Positions 27,043 to 36,553 of a DNA stretch of 64,000 nt are shown piece by piece. The DNA is from Lachnospiraceae bacterium. Its GTDB lineage: Bacteria > Bacillota > Clostridia > Lachnospirales > Lachnospiraceae. How positions within the stretch are numbered: position 1 is the stretch's first letter; each line of letters starts with the position of its first letter. The translations under genes and the position numbers were made by a program. Under the pieces are notes generated by a model. The model did no database searches. It worked only from the letters and a program-made list of their open reading frames with translations, and was not told the origin of the DNA. The stretch covers positions 1 through 64,000 of the forward strand of contig SVEG01000017.1 in NCBI GenBank assembly GCA_015057505.1, in the 5' to 3' direction.

Positions 27043-27972
27043 ATGGGAGAAAATAAAAAAGGTTTTTTTGGAAAACTTGTAGCAGGACTTTCTAAGACAA
27101 GAGCAAATATTGTATCGGGTATTGATTCGATTTTTAGTGGATTTTCCAATATTGATGAGGATTTTTATGAAGAACTCGAAGAGACACTCATAATGGGTGA
27201 CCTCGGTATTAATACGACCATGGCAATTATGGAGAGTCTCAGAGAGAAAGTTAAAGAGCAGAAAATCAAGGAACCACAGGATTGCAAGGCACTTCTTATT
27301 GATACGATAAGAGAGCAGATGAGACTTCCCGAGACGGCATATGAGTTTGAGAATAAGACTTCAGTAGTTCTTGTAATCGGCGTTAACGGTGTGGGTAAGA
27401 CTACTTCTGTAGGTAAGCTCGCGGGACAGTTTAAGGATATGGGCAAGAAGGTGATTCTTGCAGCTGCCGACACTTTCCGTGCAGCTGCGATAGAACAGCT
27501 TACAGAGTGGGCAAACCGTTCGAGTGTTGACATTATTTCACAACAGGAAGGCTCGGATCCCGCAGCGGTAATTTATGATGCCGTGCAGGCAGCAAAAGCA
27601 AGACGCGCAGATATTTTGCTTTGTGATACGGCAGGACGTCTCCATAACAAGAATAACCTTATGGAAGAACTTAAAAAAATCGACAGAATCATTACGAGAG
27701 AATTCCCTGACGCATATCGTGAGACGCTTTTGGTGCTTGACGGTACTACCGGGCAGAATGCACTCGAGCAGCTCAAACAGTTTAAGAATGTTGCAGATAT
27801 TTCAGGTATTATTCTTACTAAACTTGACGGAACTGCCAAGGGTGGTATTGCAGTTGCAATTCAGGCGGAATACGGAATTCCGGTTAAGTATATCGGGGTC
27901 GGCGAGCAAATTGATGATTTGCAGAAGTTTGACGCGGATGAGTTTGTAAATGCGCTTTTTGATGTTAAATAA
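27043..27972 (+). CDS. ftsY: Signal recognition particle receptor FtsY
   Basis: This GTPase docks SRP-ribosome complexes at the membrane. The 309 residues comprise the N and G domains with GVNGVGKTTSVGKLA, DTFRAAAIEQL, DTAGRLHNKNNLM and TKLDGTAKGG. The acidic A domain is almost missing, as in many Gram-positive FtsY proteins. It starts two bases after smc. Confidence 0.97.
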   Translation: MGENKKGFFGKLVAGLSKTRANIVSGIDSIFSGFSNIDEDFYEELEETLIMGDLGINTTMAIMESLREKVKEQKIKEPQDCKALLIDTIREQMRLPETAYEFENKTSVVLVIGVNGVGKTTSVGKLAGQFKDMGKKVILAAADTFRAAAIEQLTEWANRSSVDIISQQEGSDPAAVIYDAVQAAKARRADILLCDTAGRLHNKNNLMEELKKIDRIITREFPDAYRETLLVLDGTTGQNALEQLKQFKNVADISGIILTKLDGTAKGGIAVAIQAEYGIPVKYIGVGEQIDDLQKFDADEFVNALFDVK

Positions 27973-28074
27973 CTTGATAGAACCCGGTGTTTATATTATA
28001 ATTATATTCAGAATTTTGTGTTGCAATAAACATATATTTGCACATAACGAAGTTAATGAAAGGTGGACGATAAC

Positions 28075-29484
28075 ATGAGTAAATATTATTTGGCCGTAGA
28101 TATCGGTGCGTCAAGCGGACGTCATATTTTGGGCTATGTTGAAAACGGTAAGATTATTTTGGAAGAGGTATATCGTTTTGAGAACAGACTTGTACAGAAA
28201 AACGGTCATTTGTGCTGGGAGTTCGACAGACTTTTTAAAGAGATAGTTAACGGTATCAAAGAATGTAAGAATATCGGTAAGCTTCCTGTGAGCATGGGTA
28301 TTGATACATGGGGAGTTGACTTTGTTCTTTTGGATGAGAATGACAATGTGCTCGGTGATACCGTTGCATACAGAGACAGCCGTACAGAGGGCGTTGATGA
28401 AGAGTTATATAAGGTTATTTCAGAGGATGACCTTTATGCAAGAACAGGTATTCAGAAGCAGATGTTTAATACAGTATATCAGTTATATGCAATTAAGCTT
28501 TCCAATCCCGAATACATAGAAAAAGCAAAATCATTCCTTATGGTTCCTGAATATTTTAACTACCTTCTTACAGGTGTTAAGATGAATGAGTATACCAATG
28601 CTACAACAGGTCAGCTTGTTAATGCAGCGTCTAAGGAATGGGATTACGAGTTGATTGAGATGCTCGGATTTAATAAGGAGATGTTCGGTAAGCTCAATCT
28701 TCCTAAGACTTCTGTAGGTTTCCTTAGGGACAGCATTAAGGAAGAAGTGGGATTTGATCTTGAAGTTGTGCTCCCTGCTACACATGATACGGGTTCGGCT
28801 GTTATGGCGGTTCCGGCTAATGATGATGATTTCTTATATTTGAGTTCAGGTACATGGTCACTCATGGGTATAGAGCGTAAAGAGGCAGATACTTCACCCA
28901 GAAGTAAAGAGGCAAACTTTACTAATGAGGGCGGATATGAGTACAGATTCCGTTACCTTAAGAATATCATGGGACTTTGGATGCTTCAGAGTGTAAGAAG
29001 AGAGCTTAACAGCGAAGGCGATAAGAAGTATGGTTTCCCTGAACTTATAGCGATGGCTAAAGAAGGCGATGATTTTCCTTCAATGCTTGATGTTAATGAT
29101 GCAAGTTTCCTTGCACCGGAGAATATGCAGAAAGCAATTGATGCTTACTGTGAGAGAACAGGACAGCCTGTTCCGAAGAATTTGAGTGAGCGTCTTGCTT
29201 GTATTTATCACAGCCTTGCACAGTCTTATGCAGACACAATTAAGGGAATTGAAGATATTACGGGAAGAACTTTCAAGAGACTTCATATTGTCGGTGGCGG
29301 TTGCCAGGATATGCATCTTAATGAGATGACTAAGAAGTATACCGGCAAAGAAGTATATGCAGGCCCTATCGAGGGTACAGCACTTGGTAATCTTATGGCT
29401 CAGATGATTAAGGCAGGCGAGTTCGCAAGCCTTGAAGCAGCAAGAGAGGCTGTTGCGGTTTCTTTTGATATTAAAAAGATATAG
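28075..29484 (+). CDS. rhaB: Rhamnulokinase
   Basis: It phosphorylates L-rhamnulose to rhamnulose-1-phosphate in rhamnose catabolism. The 469 residues are of the FGGY sugar-kinase fold: N-terminal AVDIGASSGRHILG, MGIDTWGVDF, the ATPase segment ATHDTGSAVMAVPA and IVGGGCQDMHLNEM near the C-terminus. The ATG at 28075 follows AAAGGTGG; an in-frame GTG at 28063 overlaps that site. No other rha gene is adjacent. Rhamnose is abundant in pectin, matching the hydrolase content of the window. Confidence 0.92.
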   Translation: MSKYYLAVDIGASSGRHILGYVENGKIILEEVYRFENRLVQKNGHLCWEFDRLFKEIVNGIKECKNIGKLPVSMGIDTWGVDFVLLDENDNVLGDTVAYRDSRTEGVDEELYKVISEDDLYARTGIQKQMFNTVYQLYAIKLSNPEYIEKAKSFLMVPEYFNYLLTGVKMNEYTNATTGQLVNAASKEWDYELIEMLGFNKEMFGKLNLPKTSVGFLRDSIKEEVGFDLEVVLPATHDTGSAVMAVPANDDDFLYLSSGTWSLMGIERKEADTSPRSKEANFTNEGGYEYRFRYLKNIMGLWMLQSVRRELNSEGDKKYGFPELIAMAKEGDDFPSMLDVNDASFLAPENMQKAIDAYCERTGQPVPKNLSERLACIYHSLAQSYADTIKGIEDITGRTFKRLHIVGGGCQDMHLNEMTKKYTGKEVYAGPIEGTALGNLMAQMIKAGEFASLEAAREAVAVSFDIKKI

Positions 29485-29494
29485 TTAAAATATA

Positions 29495-29534
29495 AAACCA
29501 CCTTTGCGGCAAGGTCCGCATAGGTGGTTTTTTA
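29495..29534 (+). terminator. Terminator after rhaB
   Basis: AAACCACCT pairs with AGGTGGTTT, with an inner GCGG/CCGC stem, followed by T6. Confidence 0.88.
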
Positions 29535-29574
29535 ACTGAGTTTTTTTTACTACAAAATTTCGATAAAAAAATTC

Positions 29575-29603
29575 TTGCCCTGTGTCGAATAAAAGTGTAT
29601 AAT
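29575..29603 (+). promoter_or_regulatory. Promoter for rpoD
   Basis: TTGCCC and a perfect TATAAT lie 17 nt apart, 40 nt upstream of rpoD. Confidence 0.65.
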
Positions 29604-29642
29604 GTTGCAGTGCGAAGATTTTGAAAGGATTGTACTTGAGTG

Positions 29643-30761
29643 ATGAAAGAGAATTTTGAAGAATTGCTAAAGCAGTTGGTTGAGTTTGGTAAGAGCAAGA
29701 AAGGAGTTTTAGAGTTAAGCGAAATTAACGATTTTTTAAAGGACGAGAGTCTTACTGTTGAACAGTTAGAAATGATATATCAGTATCTGGAGGAACATAA
29801 GATTGATGTTCTTCGCGTGATGAATGAGGATTTTGTTGAGGATGACATATTACTTGATGATGATGATAGTCAGTTTGATGTTTCAGCAGAAGAAGAAATC
29901 GATATAGAGTCTATAGATTTACTTGAAGGAGTAGGAACAGAGGATCCGGTAAGAATGTATCTTAAAGAAATAGGTACGGTGCCGCTTCTTACCCCCGAAG
30001 AAGAGATTGAACTTGCCAAGAGAAAGGCCGAAGGCGATCAGTATGCAAAGGACCGTCTTATTGAGTCAAATCTCCGTCTTGTTGTAAGTATTGCAAAGAG
30101 ATATACAGGACGAGGAATGAGCTTTCTTGATCTTGTACAGGAAGGTAACCTTGGTCTTATCAAGGGTGTTGAGAAGTTTGATTATGAAAAAGGATATAAA
30201 CTTAGTACATATGCAACGTGGTGGATTAGACAATCTGTAACGAGAGCGCTTGCAGACCAGGCGAGAACTATTCGTGTACCTGTGCATATGGTCGAGACTA
30301 TTAATAAATTATCTAAGATGCAGAGAAAGCTTACATTGGAGCTTGGTTATGAGCCGTCAATGACAGAACTTGCAGAAGCGCTTAATATGACAGAAGACAA
30401 GGTAATAGAGATTATGCAGATTGCAAGAGAGCCTGCATCACTTGAGACGCCTATCGGTGAAGAGGACGATTCCAATCTCGGGGATTTTGTTGCGGATAAC
30501 AATGCAGTTACTCCTGAGGGGAATATTGAGTCGGTAATGCTTCGTGAACATATTGATGTTTTACTTGATGATTTGAAAGAAAGAGAAAAACAGGTTATTC
30601 TTTTGCGATTTGGTCTCCTGGATGGTCATCCCCGTACACTTGAGGATGTAGGCAGAGAGTTTAAGGTTACAAGAGAGAGAATCAGGCAGATTGAAGCCAA
30701 GGCACTTCGTAAGCTTCGTAATCCTGTAAGAAGTAAAAAAATAAAAGATTTTCTTCAATAA
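29643..30761 (+). CDS. rpoD: Primary RNA polymerase sigma factor
   Basis: This is the housekeeping sigma-70 (SigA). The 372 residues have an acidic N-terminal region 1.1, region 1.2/2 ([65 protein letters not shown]), region 3 and region 4 ([21 protein letters not shown]). The start is the ATG at 29643; a GTG one codon earlier is possible. dnaG is not next to it, unlike the common dnaG-rpoD arrangement. Confidence 0.96.
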   Translation: MKENFEELLKQLVEFGKSKKGVLELSEINDFLKDESLTVEQLEMIYQYLEEHKIDVLRVMNEDFVEDDILLDDDDSQFDVSAEEEIDIESIDLLEGVGTEDPVRMYLKEIGTVPLLTPEEEIELAKRKAEGDQYAKDRLIESNLRLVVSIAKRYTGRGMSFLDLVQEGNLGLIKGVEKFDYEKGYKLSTYATWWIRQSVTRALADQARTIRVPVHMVETINKLSKMQRKLTLELGYEPSMTELAEALNMTEDKVIEIMQIAREPASLETPIGEEDDSNLGDFVADNNAVTPEGNIESVMLREHIDVLLDDLKEREKQVILLRFGLLDGHPRTLEDVGREFKVTRERIRQIEAKALRKLRNPVRSKKIKDFLQ

Positions 30762-30851
30762 TTTGTTCACTGTTTTTTCACATATTTATCAAAATACTGC
30801 CACATTCGTGATTTATCATAATGATACAAGATTACGGAAAGGGTTGTTGAT

Positions 30852-32117
30852 ATGAGTAAAAATCGAAAGAATATTTTTAAAATAGTAGCGATTGTGTTTC
30901 TTGGAGCTGTCGTAATCGGCGGAGGGGTTGCTACAGTAAGTTTTGGAATAGATTATATAAATACAAGAGAAAAGAATGAAACACAAGATTCAGGAATCGG
31001 CAGATTTTATAAAGAAGTTGAAACAACGGAACCTGATGAATTTGTAAATGTTTCAAATGATATACAGACAACTCATCAATCAGAGCTTCTTGTTAAGATG
31101 TTAGATGTGTCGGATGTTGTTGAGAATGCTGTAAAATCGGTTGTTGCAGTTAACAGTATTGAGTATGTTACCAATAACGGATATTTCGGGTATTATTTTG
31201 GACAGCAGGGTACACAGACCAGAGAAAGCTGTGGAACAGGTATTATTATAAGCCGTCAGGAAGATAGGATTCTTGTTCTTACCAATAATCACGTGGTTGA
31301 AGATGCTGATGTTTTAACGGTGGTTTTTGTGGATGGTAAGGAGGTTAAGGCAGAAGTTCTCGGAACAGCACCGGATTCCGATATTGCGCTTGTTGCCGTG
31401 CCGCTTGAGAATATTGAAGAAGGGACCTTACAGGCTATAGCAATTGCTGTTATGGGTGATTCCGATACTGTAAAAGTAGGTAATGCGGCGATTGCCATTG
31501 GTAATGCACTTGGTTACGGACAGTCAGTTACTACTGGGGTTATCAGTGCACTTAACCGTGAGGTCGAGATGGTTGATATGACTCTTGAACTTATTCAGAC
31601 AGATGCAGCCATTAATGCAGGTAACAGTGGTGGCCCTCTTATTAATTCTTCGGGCGAGGTTATAGGTATTAATTCCTTAAAGTACTCAAGTACAGGTGTG
31701 GAAGGAATGTGTTATGCCATCCCAATTAATACCGCCAAACCTATTATAGAAGATATCCTCAACAATCCTAAGGATGCGGAAGAAGTTGAAGAAAAGTCTT
31801 ATCTTGGTATTTATGGTTTTGATATTACCTTCCAGTATCAGTTCATGTATGGAATGCCTGCCGGTATTTTTGTTAGCAGTGTTGAGAAGGGGTCTCCGGC
31901 AGAAGCAGCAGGCCTTGAACAGGGAGATATCATCACATCCTTTAACGGCACAGCAGTAGCTTCGATGGAAGAACTTACGGAGCTTATTGTAGAATGCAAC
32001 CCCGGTGATACTGTGGAACTTGGTGTGAAAGTACTAAAACGTAATACTTATCATAGCACAATAATTACAGTTACCCTCGGTAACTCCAAAGACTATTCCG
32101 AAGAGAAGCAGAACTAA
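30852..32117 (+). CDS. htrA: Membrane-anchored HtrA/DegP-type serine protease
   Basis: This is an envelope quality-control protease. The 421 residues start with a cytoplasmic stub and one membrane anchor (about 10-30). A trypsin-like domain follows with His in TNNHVVEDA, Asp in DSDIALVAV and Ser in NAGNSGGPLI. A C-terminal PDZ domain (about 325-405, SSVEKGSPAEAAGLEQGDII) is last. All three catalytic residues are present. Preceded by GGAAAGGG; it stands alone between rpoD and a strong terminator. Confidence 0.93.
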   Translation: MSKNRKNIFKIVAIVFLGAVVIGGGVATVSFGIDYINTREKNETQDSGIGRFYKEVETTEPDEFVNVSNDIQTTHQSELLVKMLDVSDVVENAVKSVVAVNSIEYVTNNGYFGYYFGQQGTQTRESCGTGIIISRQEDRILVLTNNHVVEDADVLTVVFVDGKEVKAEVLGTAPDSDIALVAVPLENIEEGTLQAIAIAVMGDSDTVKVGNAAIAIGNALGYGQSVTTGVISALNREVEMVDMTLELIQTDAAINAGNSGGPLINSSGEVIGINSLKYSSTGVEGMCYAIPINTAKPIIEDILNNPKDAEEVEEKSYLGIYGFDITFQYQFMYGMPAGIFVSSVEKGSPAEAAGLEQGDIITSFNGTAVASMEELTELIVECNPGDTVELGVKVLKRNTYHSTIITVTLGNSKDYSEEKQN

Positions 32118-32140
32118 TATTTAATTATTTGACTAATAAT

Positions 32141-32181
32141 AATCCGGATATAAGGTGAAACACTTTATATCCGGATTTTTT
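32141..32181 (+). terminator. Terminator after htrA
   Basis: AATCCGGATATAA with TTATATCCGGATT, plus an inner GTG/CAC, is followed by a T run. The long, nearly perfect stem makes it a strong terminator. Confidence 0.9.
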
Positions 32182-32295
32182 GTTTTGAAATAATACAAAA
32201 AATTCTTCAAGAAATATAAAGAAAAACATGTACGGAAACGGCAGAATATGGTATGCTTAAATTGTATAGTTGCGAATTTTTTTAGGAGATAACAG

Positions 32296-32955
32296 ATGGT
32301 TAAAAATTTGTTTTTTGATTTGGACGGAACGCTTACAGACCCTAAGGAAGGAATTACAAAGTCGGTTGCATATGCACTTGAGTCATTTGGACAGAAGGTA
32401 AATAATCTTGAAGATTTGCTTGTGTTTATCGGACCGCCGCTTAAGTGGTCTTTTATGGAATATGCAGGATTGGATGAAGAACAGGCGGAAGCAGCGATTG
32501 CAAAGTATAGAGAAAGATTTAAAGACGTTGGTATATTTGAGAATGGTGTTTATGAAGGTATAGCAGGAATGCTTGACAATTTAAAAAAAGCTGGATTTAA
32601 GCTTGTGCTTGCTACATCAAAACCGATTGTGTTTGCTGACAGGATTTTAGAACGTTACGGACTTGCAGAGTTTTTTGATGCGACGTTCGGTAGTGAATTT
32701 GACGGAACAAGGGCAGATAAGGCGGAAGTAATAGCGTATGCTTTAAAGCAGACAGGGGCTGTGCCTGAAGAGACGGTTATGATTGGTGACCGTAGTCACG
32801 ATGTTATCGGTGCTAATAAGAATAATATGAAAACGATAGGTGTGTTGTTCGGCTACGGAGACAGCAAGGAACTTTTGGATGCCGGAGCATGCAGACTAGC
32901 TAAGAACGTAGAGGAACTGGAAGATATACTTACTAATATCAATAGCGGAGAATAG
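32296..32955 (+). CDS. HAD-superfamily phosphatase (phosphoglycolate phosphatase-like)
   Basis: The 219-residue protein has all HAD motifs: FDLDGTLTD (I), ATSKP (II), a Lys in KAEVIAYALK (III) and GDRSHDVIGA (IV), with a helical cap between I and II. It is close to the Gph/PpaX type; the substrate may be phosphoglycolate, pyrophosphate or a nucleotide. GGAGAT precedes the ATG. The PPTase gene starts three bases later. Confidence 0.88.
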   Translation: MVKNLFFDLDGTLTDPKEGITKSVAYALESFGQKVNNLEDLLVFIGPPLKWSFMEYAGLDEEQAEAAIAKYRERFKDVGIFENGVYEGIAGMLDNLKKAGFKLVLATSKPIVFADRILERYGLAEFFDATFGSEFDGTRADKAEVIAYALKQTGAVPEETVMIGDRSHDVIGANKNNMKTIGVLFGYGDSKELLDAGACRLAKNVEELEDILTNINSGE

Positions 32956-32958
32956 ATT

Positions 32959-33582
32959 ATGATTTATGCCGTTTGGATTGAAGATGATGCCGTAAGCCGT
33001 AATGCAAACTCAAATTTACAACATGATATGGCATGGAAGCTTTTTGAACATGCTCTTACAAAGGAATATGGTATAAAGCTTTCGGAGTGTACTGTTGTGC
33101 GCAACAGATGGGGCAGACCAAGTCTTAAAGAATATCCGGATATACATTTTAGTATTAGTCATAATAAAAGCATGGCGGTATGTATTGTTTCGGATAATGA
33201 GGTGGGAATTGATATTGAGACTGTGGGACGCGTCTGCAGTGATAAGGTTTGGAGACGCATGCTTTCAGATGAAGAATATATATGTTTGACAGGTATGTCG
33301 GATGAAAAAGAACGCGACAGGGAATTTCTTAAGTACTGGACACTTAAGGAAAGCTATGGAAAAGCAATTGGCACAGGTCTTTCGTATGACTATAAGTCCA
33401 TATCTTTTAATATAAGTGATGGCGAAATTGTATGTAATGTGCCGGACTACAGGTTATGGCAGACTGTTGTAAAGAAGAACTATGAAGAGGTTATAATTTC
33501 AGTTTGTAAAAAGCAGATAACAGATTACACGGAAAGTATTGAGTGGGTTAATTTAACAGGAGGAGAAGCATATGAAACTTGA
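32959..33582 (+). CDS. Sfp-type 4'-phosphopantetheinyl transferase
   Basis: It transfers phosphopantetheine from CoA to a carrier-protein serine. The 207 residues show HFSISHNKSMAVCIVSDNEVGIDIE (Mg/CoA site) and KYWTLKESYGKAIGTGL (catalytic WTxKES). Sfp-type enzymes usually serve peptide or polyketide synthases, but none is visible in this window. Its end overlaps the start of the beta-galactosidase gene by 11 nt, so the two are translated from one message. Confidence 0.88.
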   Translation: MIYAVWIEDDAVSRNANSNLQHDMAWKLFEHALTKEYGIKLSECTVVRNRWGRPSLKEYPDIHFSISHNKSMAVCIVSDNEVGIDIETVGRVCSDKVWRRMLSDEEYICLTGMSDEKERDREFLKYWTLKESYGKAIGTGLSYDYKSISFNISDGEIVCNVPDYRLWQTVVKKNYEEVIISVCKKQITDYTESIEWVNLTGGEAYET

Positions 33583-36523
33583 AAAATTACATGAGAATCC
33601 GGAAGTATTACATGTTGGAACGGAGGAAATAAGAAGTTATTATATTCCGCTTGACCGTGACGGTAATGAGCAGAAGGTACTTTTAAGCGGGGATTGGATG
33701 TTTAATTATTATAAGTCGGTGGAGGATATAGAAGGAGATTTTTCGTCTCCGGGATTTAATCACAAGAATTTTAAGACAATTCCTGTGCCTGGATGTTGGC
33801 AGGTATATGGATATGATTATAACCAGTATACCAATGCTAATTATCCGTTTCCTAATGATCCGCCATACATACCGGATGAGAATCCGTGTGGTGCATACGT
33901 TACTACTTTTTGTATTAATGAAGAGCTTGTTAATAAAAGACTGTTTCTCAATTTTGAAGGCGTGGATTCCTGCTTTTATGTATGGATAAACGGCGCATTT
34001 GTGGGATACAGCGAGGTTTCTCATTCTACAAGCGAGTTTGAAATCACACGTTTTGTAAATCCCGGTTTAAATGAACTTAAGGTGCTTGTTTTTAAATGGT
34101 GCACAGGGTCTTATCTTGAGGATCAGGACAAGTTTCGTTTATCGGGAATCTTTAGGGATGTGTATGTAATTGCAAGACCGCAGGAATTTGTTCGTGATTT
34201 CATGATAAGAACGGATATACTTGAGGACGGAAGTGCAAGTATTGATATTAAGCTTGATACAACCGCTAAGATGAATGTCGGATGTTATCTTTTCGATAGT
34301 AAAAAGAAGCTTATAGGTGAGACAAAAGTTGTAAGAAACAAGGCCAAATTCATTATAAATGAGCCTGTTCTCTGGAGTGCGGAGAAGCCGTATCTTTATA
34401 CGGTCCTTATAAGTACGGAGGAGGAACGTATTTTCCAGAGAATCGGAATTAAGCGTATTGATATTGATAATGGTGTATTTTACTTCAATAATGTACCGAT
34501 TAAGTGTAAGGGTGTTAACCGTCATGACAGTAATGCATATACGGGGTATACAATAAGCAGAGAGCAGGCAATCGCTGATTTTAAGCTTATGAAAGAGAAT
34601 AATGTCAATGCAATCAGAACAAGTCATTATCCTAATGCACCGTGGTTTACGGAACTTTGTGACGAGTATGGTTTTTATGTGATTGCAGAGGCTGATATTG
34701 AGATGCACGGTACACGCAGGGGTAAGGGCGATGTGCCGAGAATGGTTTGTAATGACGAGCCTTACCGTGAAATGATTCTTGACAGAGTTAAACGCTCTGT
34801 AATCAGGGATCAGAACAGAACCTGTGTGATTATGTGGTCACTCGGTAACGAGGCAGGTTACGGTAAGAATTTTGAGCTTGCAGGCAAGTGGGTTAAGTCA
34901 TATGATAAAGCAATTCCGGTGCATTATGAGTCTGTGAGATGGGACCCGAAGTCGGCGAAAGATATTACAGACGTGTATAGTAGAATGTATCCTTCAACAC
35001 AGGAGATAGATGATTATTTTGCAGACGGTAAGGTTAAAAAGCCTTATGTTCTTTGTGAGTTTGTACATGCCATGGGTAACGGACCGGGAGATATTGAGGA
35101 TTACTACGAGCGTATTTACAAATATGACGGTATGATTGGTGGTTTTGTCTGGGAGTGGTGTGACCACGGAATCTATATGGGCAAGGCTGCAAACGGCAAG
35201 GATATGTTTTATTATGGTGGTGACTCGGGAGAGTATCCGCACGACGGTAATTTCTGTATGGACGGACTTATTTACCCTGACAGAAGACCACATACGGGAC
35301 TTCTTGAACTTCGTAATGTTACAAGACCTGTAAGAGCAGAACTTGTGGATGGAGACATTACAAAAGGCATCCGTATAAAAAACATGCTTGATTTTACAGA
35401 CCTTAAGGATGCAATCAAGCTTGTTTATGAAATTTGTGTAGATGGTGAGTTACGGGAGAAAGGTGAGCTTACTTGTCCGAGCGTTAAGCTACATGAAACA
35501 GGTATTGTTAAGTGGAACAGACAGTTCCCGAAGAATGCAGATAATATTTCAGTAAGACTTATTTATAAGCAGCTTGTTAAGACGGCACTTGTTGCGAAGG
35601 GCAGTGAGCTTGGTTTTGACCAGTTTATAATCAAAGAAGCGGCTGCATCATTTGCGCAGGTTAGTTATAAAGGCGTTGTTAAGGCCCTCGAGACTGAGAA
35701 AGCGTATATTTTAAACGGTGAGAAATTCAGATATGTTTTCGGCAAAAAAGAAGGTATGTGGCTTGCACTTGAAAAAGATGGCTATGAGCTTCTTGAAAGT
35801 CCGATGGAATATAATATTTTCAGGGCACCTACGGACAACGACCGCAATATTATACGTGAATGGAAGCGCTTTGATTATGAGCATATCTGTGTTAAAGTAA
35901 CCGAAACTGAGTGTAAGAATGACAAGGATGCTGTATCTATAAAAGCAACACTCAGACTTGCACCAATGTCACAGACAGTACTTTTGCAGATTGATTCAGA
36001 GTGGACTGTATATCCTGACGGAACGATTGATTGTAGAATTGAGGGCAAGAAAAATAAAGAATATGTTTTCCTTCCGAGATTCGGAGTTAAAATGGAGATG
36101 CCTAAGGCATTTTCTAAGGTGCGTTATTATGGCTACGGTCCGTTTGAGAGTTATATTGACAAGCATCACGCAAGCTATTTACAGTGCTTTGATAGTAGTG
36201 TAGCGGCACTTCATGAGGATTATATCAGACCTCAGGAGAACGGAAGCCATTGTGGTTGCAGATATGTGGAAGTCAGTGATGGTACCAAGACTGTAAGATT
36301 CGACGGCGAGAGCCCGTTTGGATTTAATGCGTCATATTATACAATTGAGGAATTAAAGACCAAGAAGCATAATTATGAGCTTGAAGAAGCAGATTATTTC
36401 ACACTTTGTGTTGATTATAAGCAAAGCGGCGTAGGTTCTAATTCATGCGGACCGGAGTTGCTTCCTCAGTATCGTATGAATGATGAAGAATTTAGCTGGA
36501 AATTCAGAATGAGTTTTGTATAG
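33572..36523 (+). CDS. lacZ: Beta-galactosidase, GH2 family
   Basis: The 983-residue protein has the LacZ domain order: sugar-binding jelly roll (about 40-210), Ig-like domain, TIM barrel with acid/base Glu in WSLGNEAGYG and nucleophile Glu in VLCEFVHAMGNGPG, then Ig and the C-terminal small-chain domain with FGVKMEMP and YGYGPFESYIDK. No signal peptide, so it cleaves galactosides inside the cell. Start ATG follows GGAGGAGAAG inside the preceding gene. A GH43 gene follows 30 nt later; together they suit arabinogalactan oligosaccharides. Confidence 0.93.
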   Translation: MKLEKLHENPEVLHVGTEEIRSYYIPLDRDGNEQKVLLSGDWMFNYYKSVEDIEGDFSSPGFNHKNFKTIPVPGCWQVYGYDYNQYTNANYPFPNDPPYIPDENPCGAYVTTFCINEELVNKRLFLNFEGVDSCFYVWINGAFVGYSEVSHSTSEFEITRFVNPGLNELKVLVFKWCTGSYLEDQDKFRLSGIFRDVYVIARPQEFVRDFMIRTDILEDGSASIDIKLDTTAKMNVGCYLFDSKKKLIGETKVVRNKAKFIINEPVLWSAEKPYLYTVLISTEEERIFQRIGIKRIDIDNGVFYFNNVPIKCKGVNRHDSNAYTGYTISREQAIADFKLMKENNVNAIRTSHYPNAPWFTELCDEYGFYVIAEADIEMHGTRRGKGDVPRMVCNDEPYREMILDRVKRSVIRDQNRTCVIMWSLGNEAGYGKNFELAGKWVKSYDKAIPVHYESVRWDPKSAKDITDVYSRMYPSTQEIDDYFADGKVKKPYVLCEFVHAMGNGPGDIEDYYERIYKYDGMIGGFVWEWCDHGIYMGKAANGKDMFYYGGDSGEYPHDGNFCMDGLIYPDRRPHTGLLELRNVTRPVRAELVDGDITKGIRIKNMLDFTDLKDAIKLVYEICVDGELREKGELTCPSVKLHETGIVKWNRQFPKNADNISVRLIYKQLVKTALVAKGSELGFDQFIIKEAAASFAQVSYKGVVKALETEKAYILNGEKFRYVFGKKEGMWLALEKDGYELLESPMEYNIFRAPTDNDRNIIREWKRFDYEHICVKVTETECKNDKDAVSIKATLRLAPMSQTVLLQIDSEWTVYPDGTIDCRIEGKKNKEYVFLPRFGVKMEMPKAFSKVRYYGYGPFESYIDKHHASYLQCFDSSVAALHEDYIRPQENGSHCGCRYVEVSDGTKTVRFDGESPFGFNASYYTIEELKTKKHNYELEEADYFTLCVDYKQSGVGSNSCGPELLPQYRMNDEEFSWKFRMSFV

Positions 36524-36553
36524 AGTAAGTAGATTTTGCGAGGACCTGACAAG

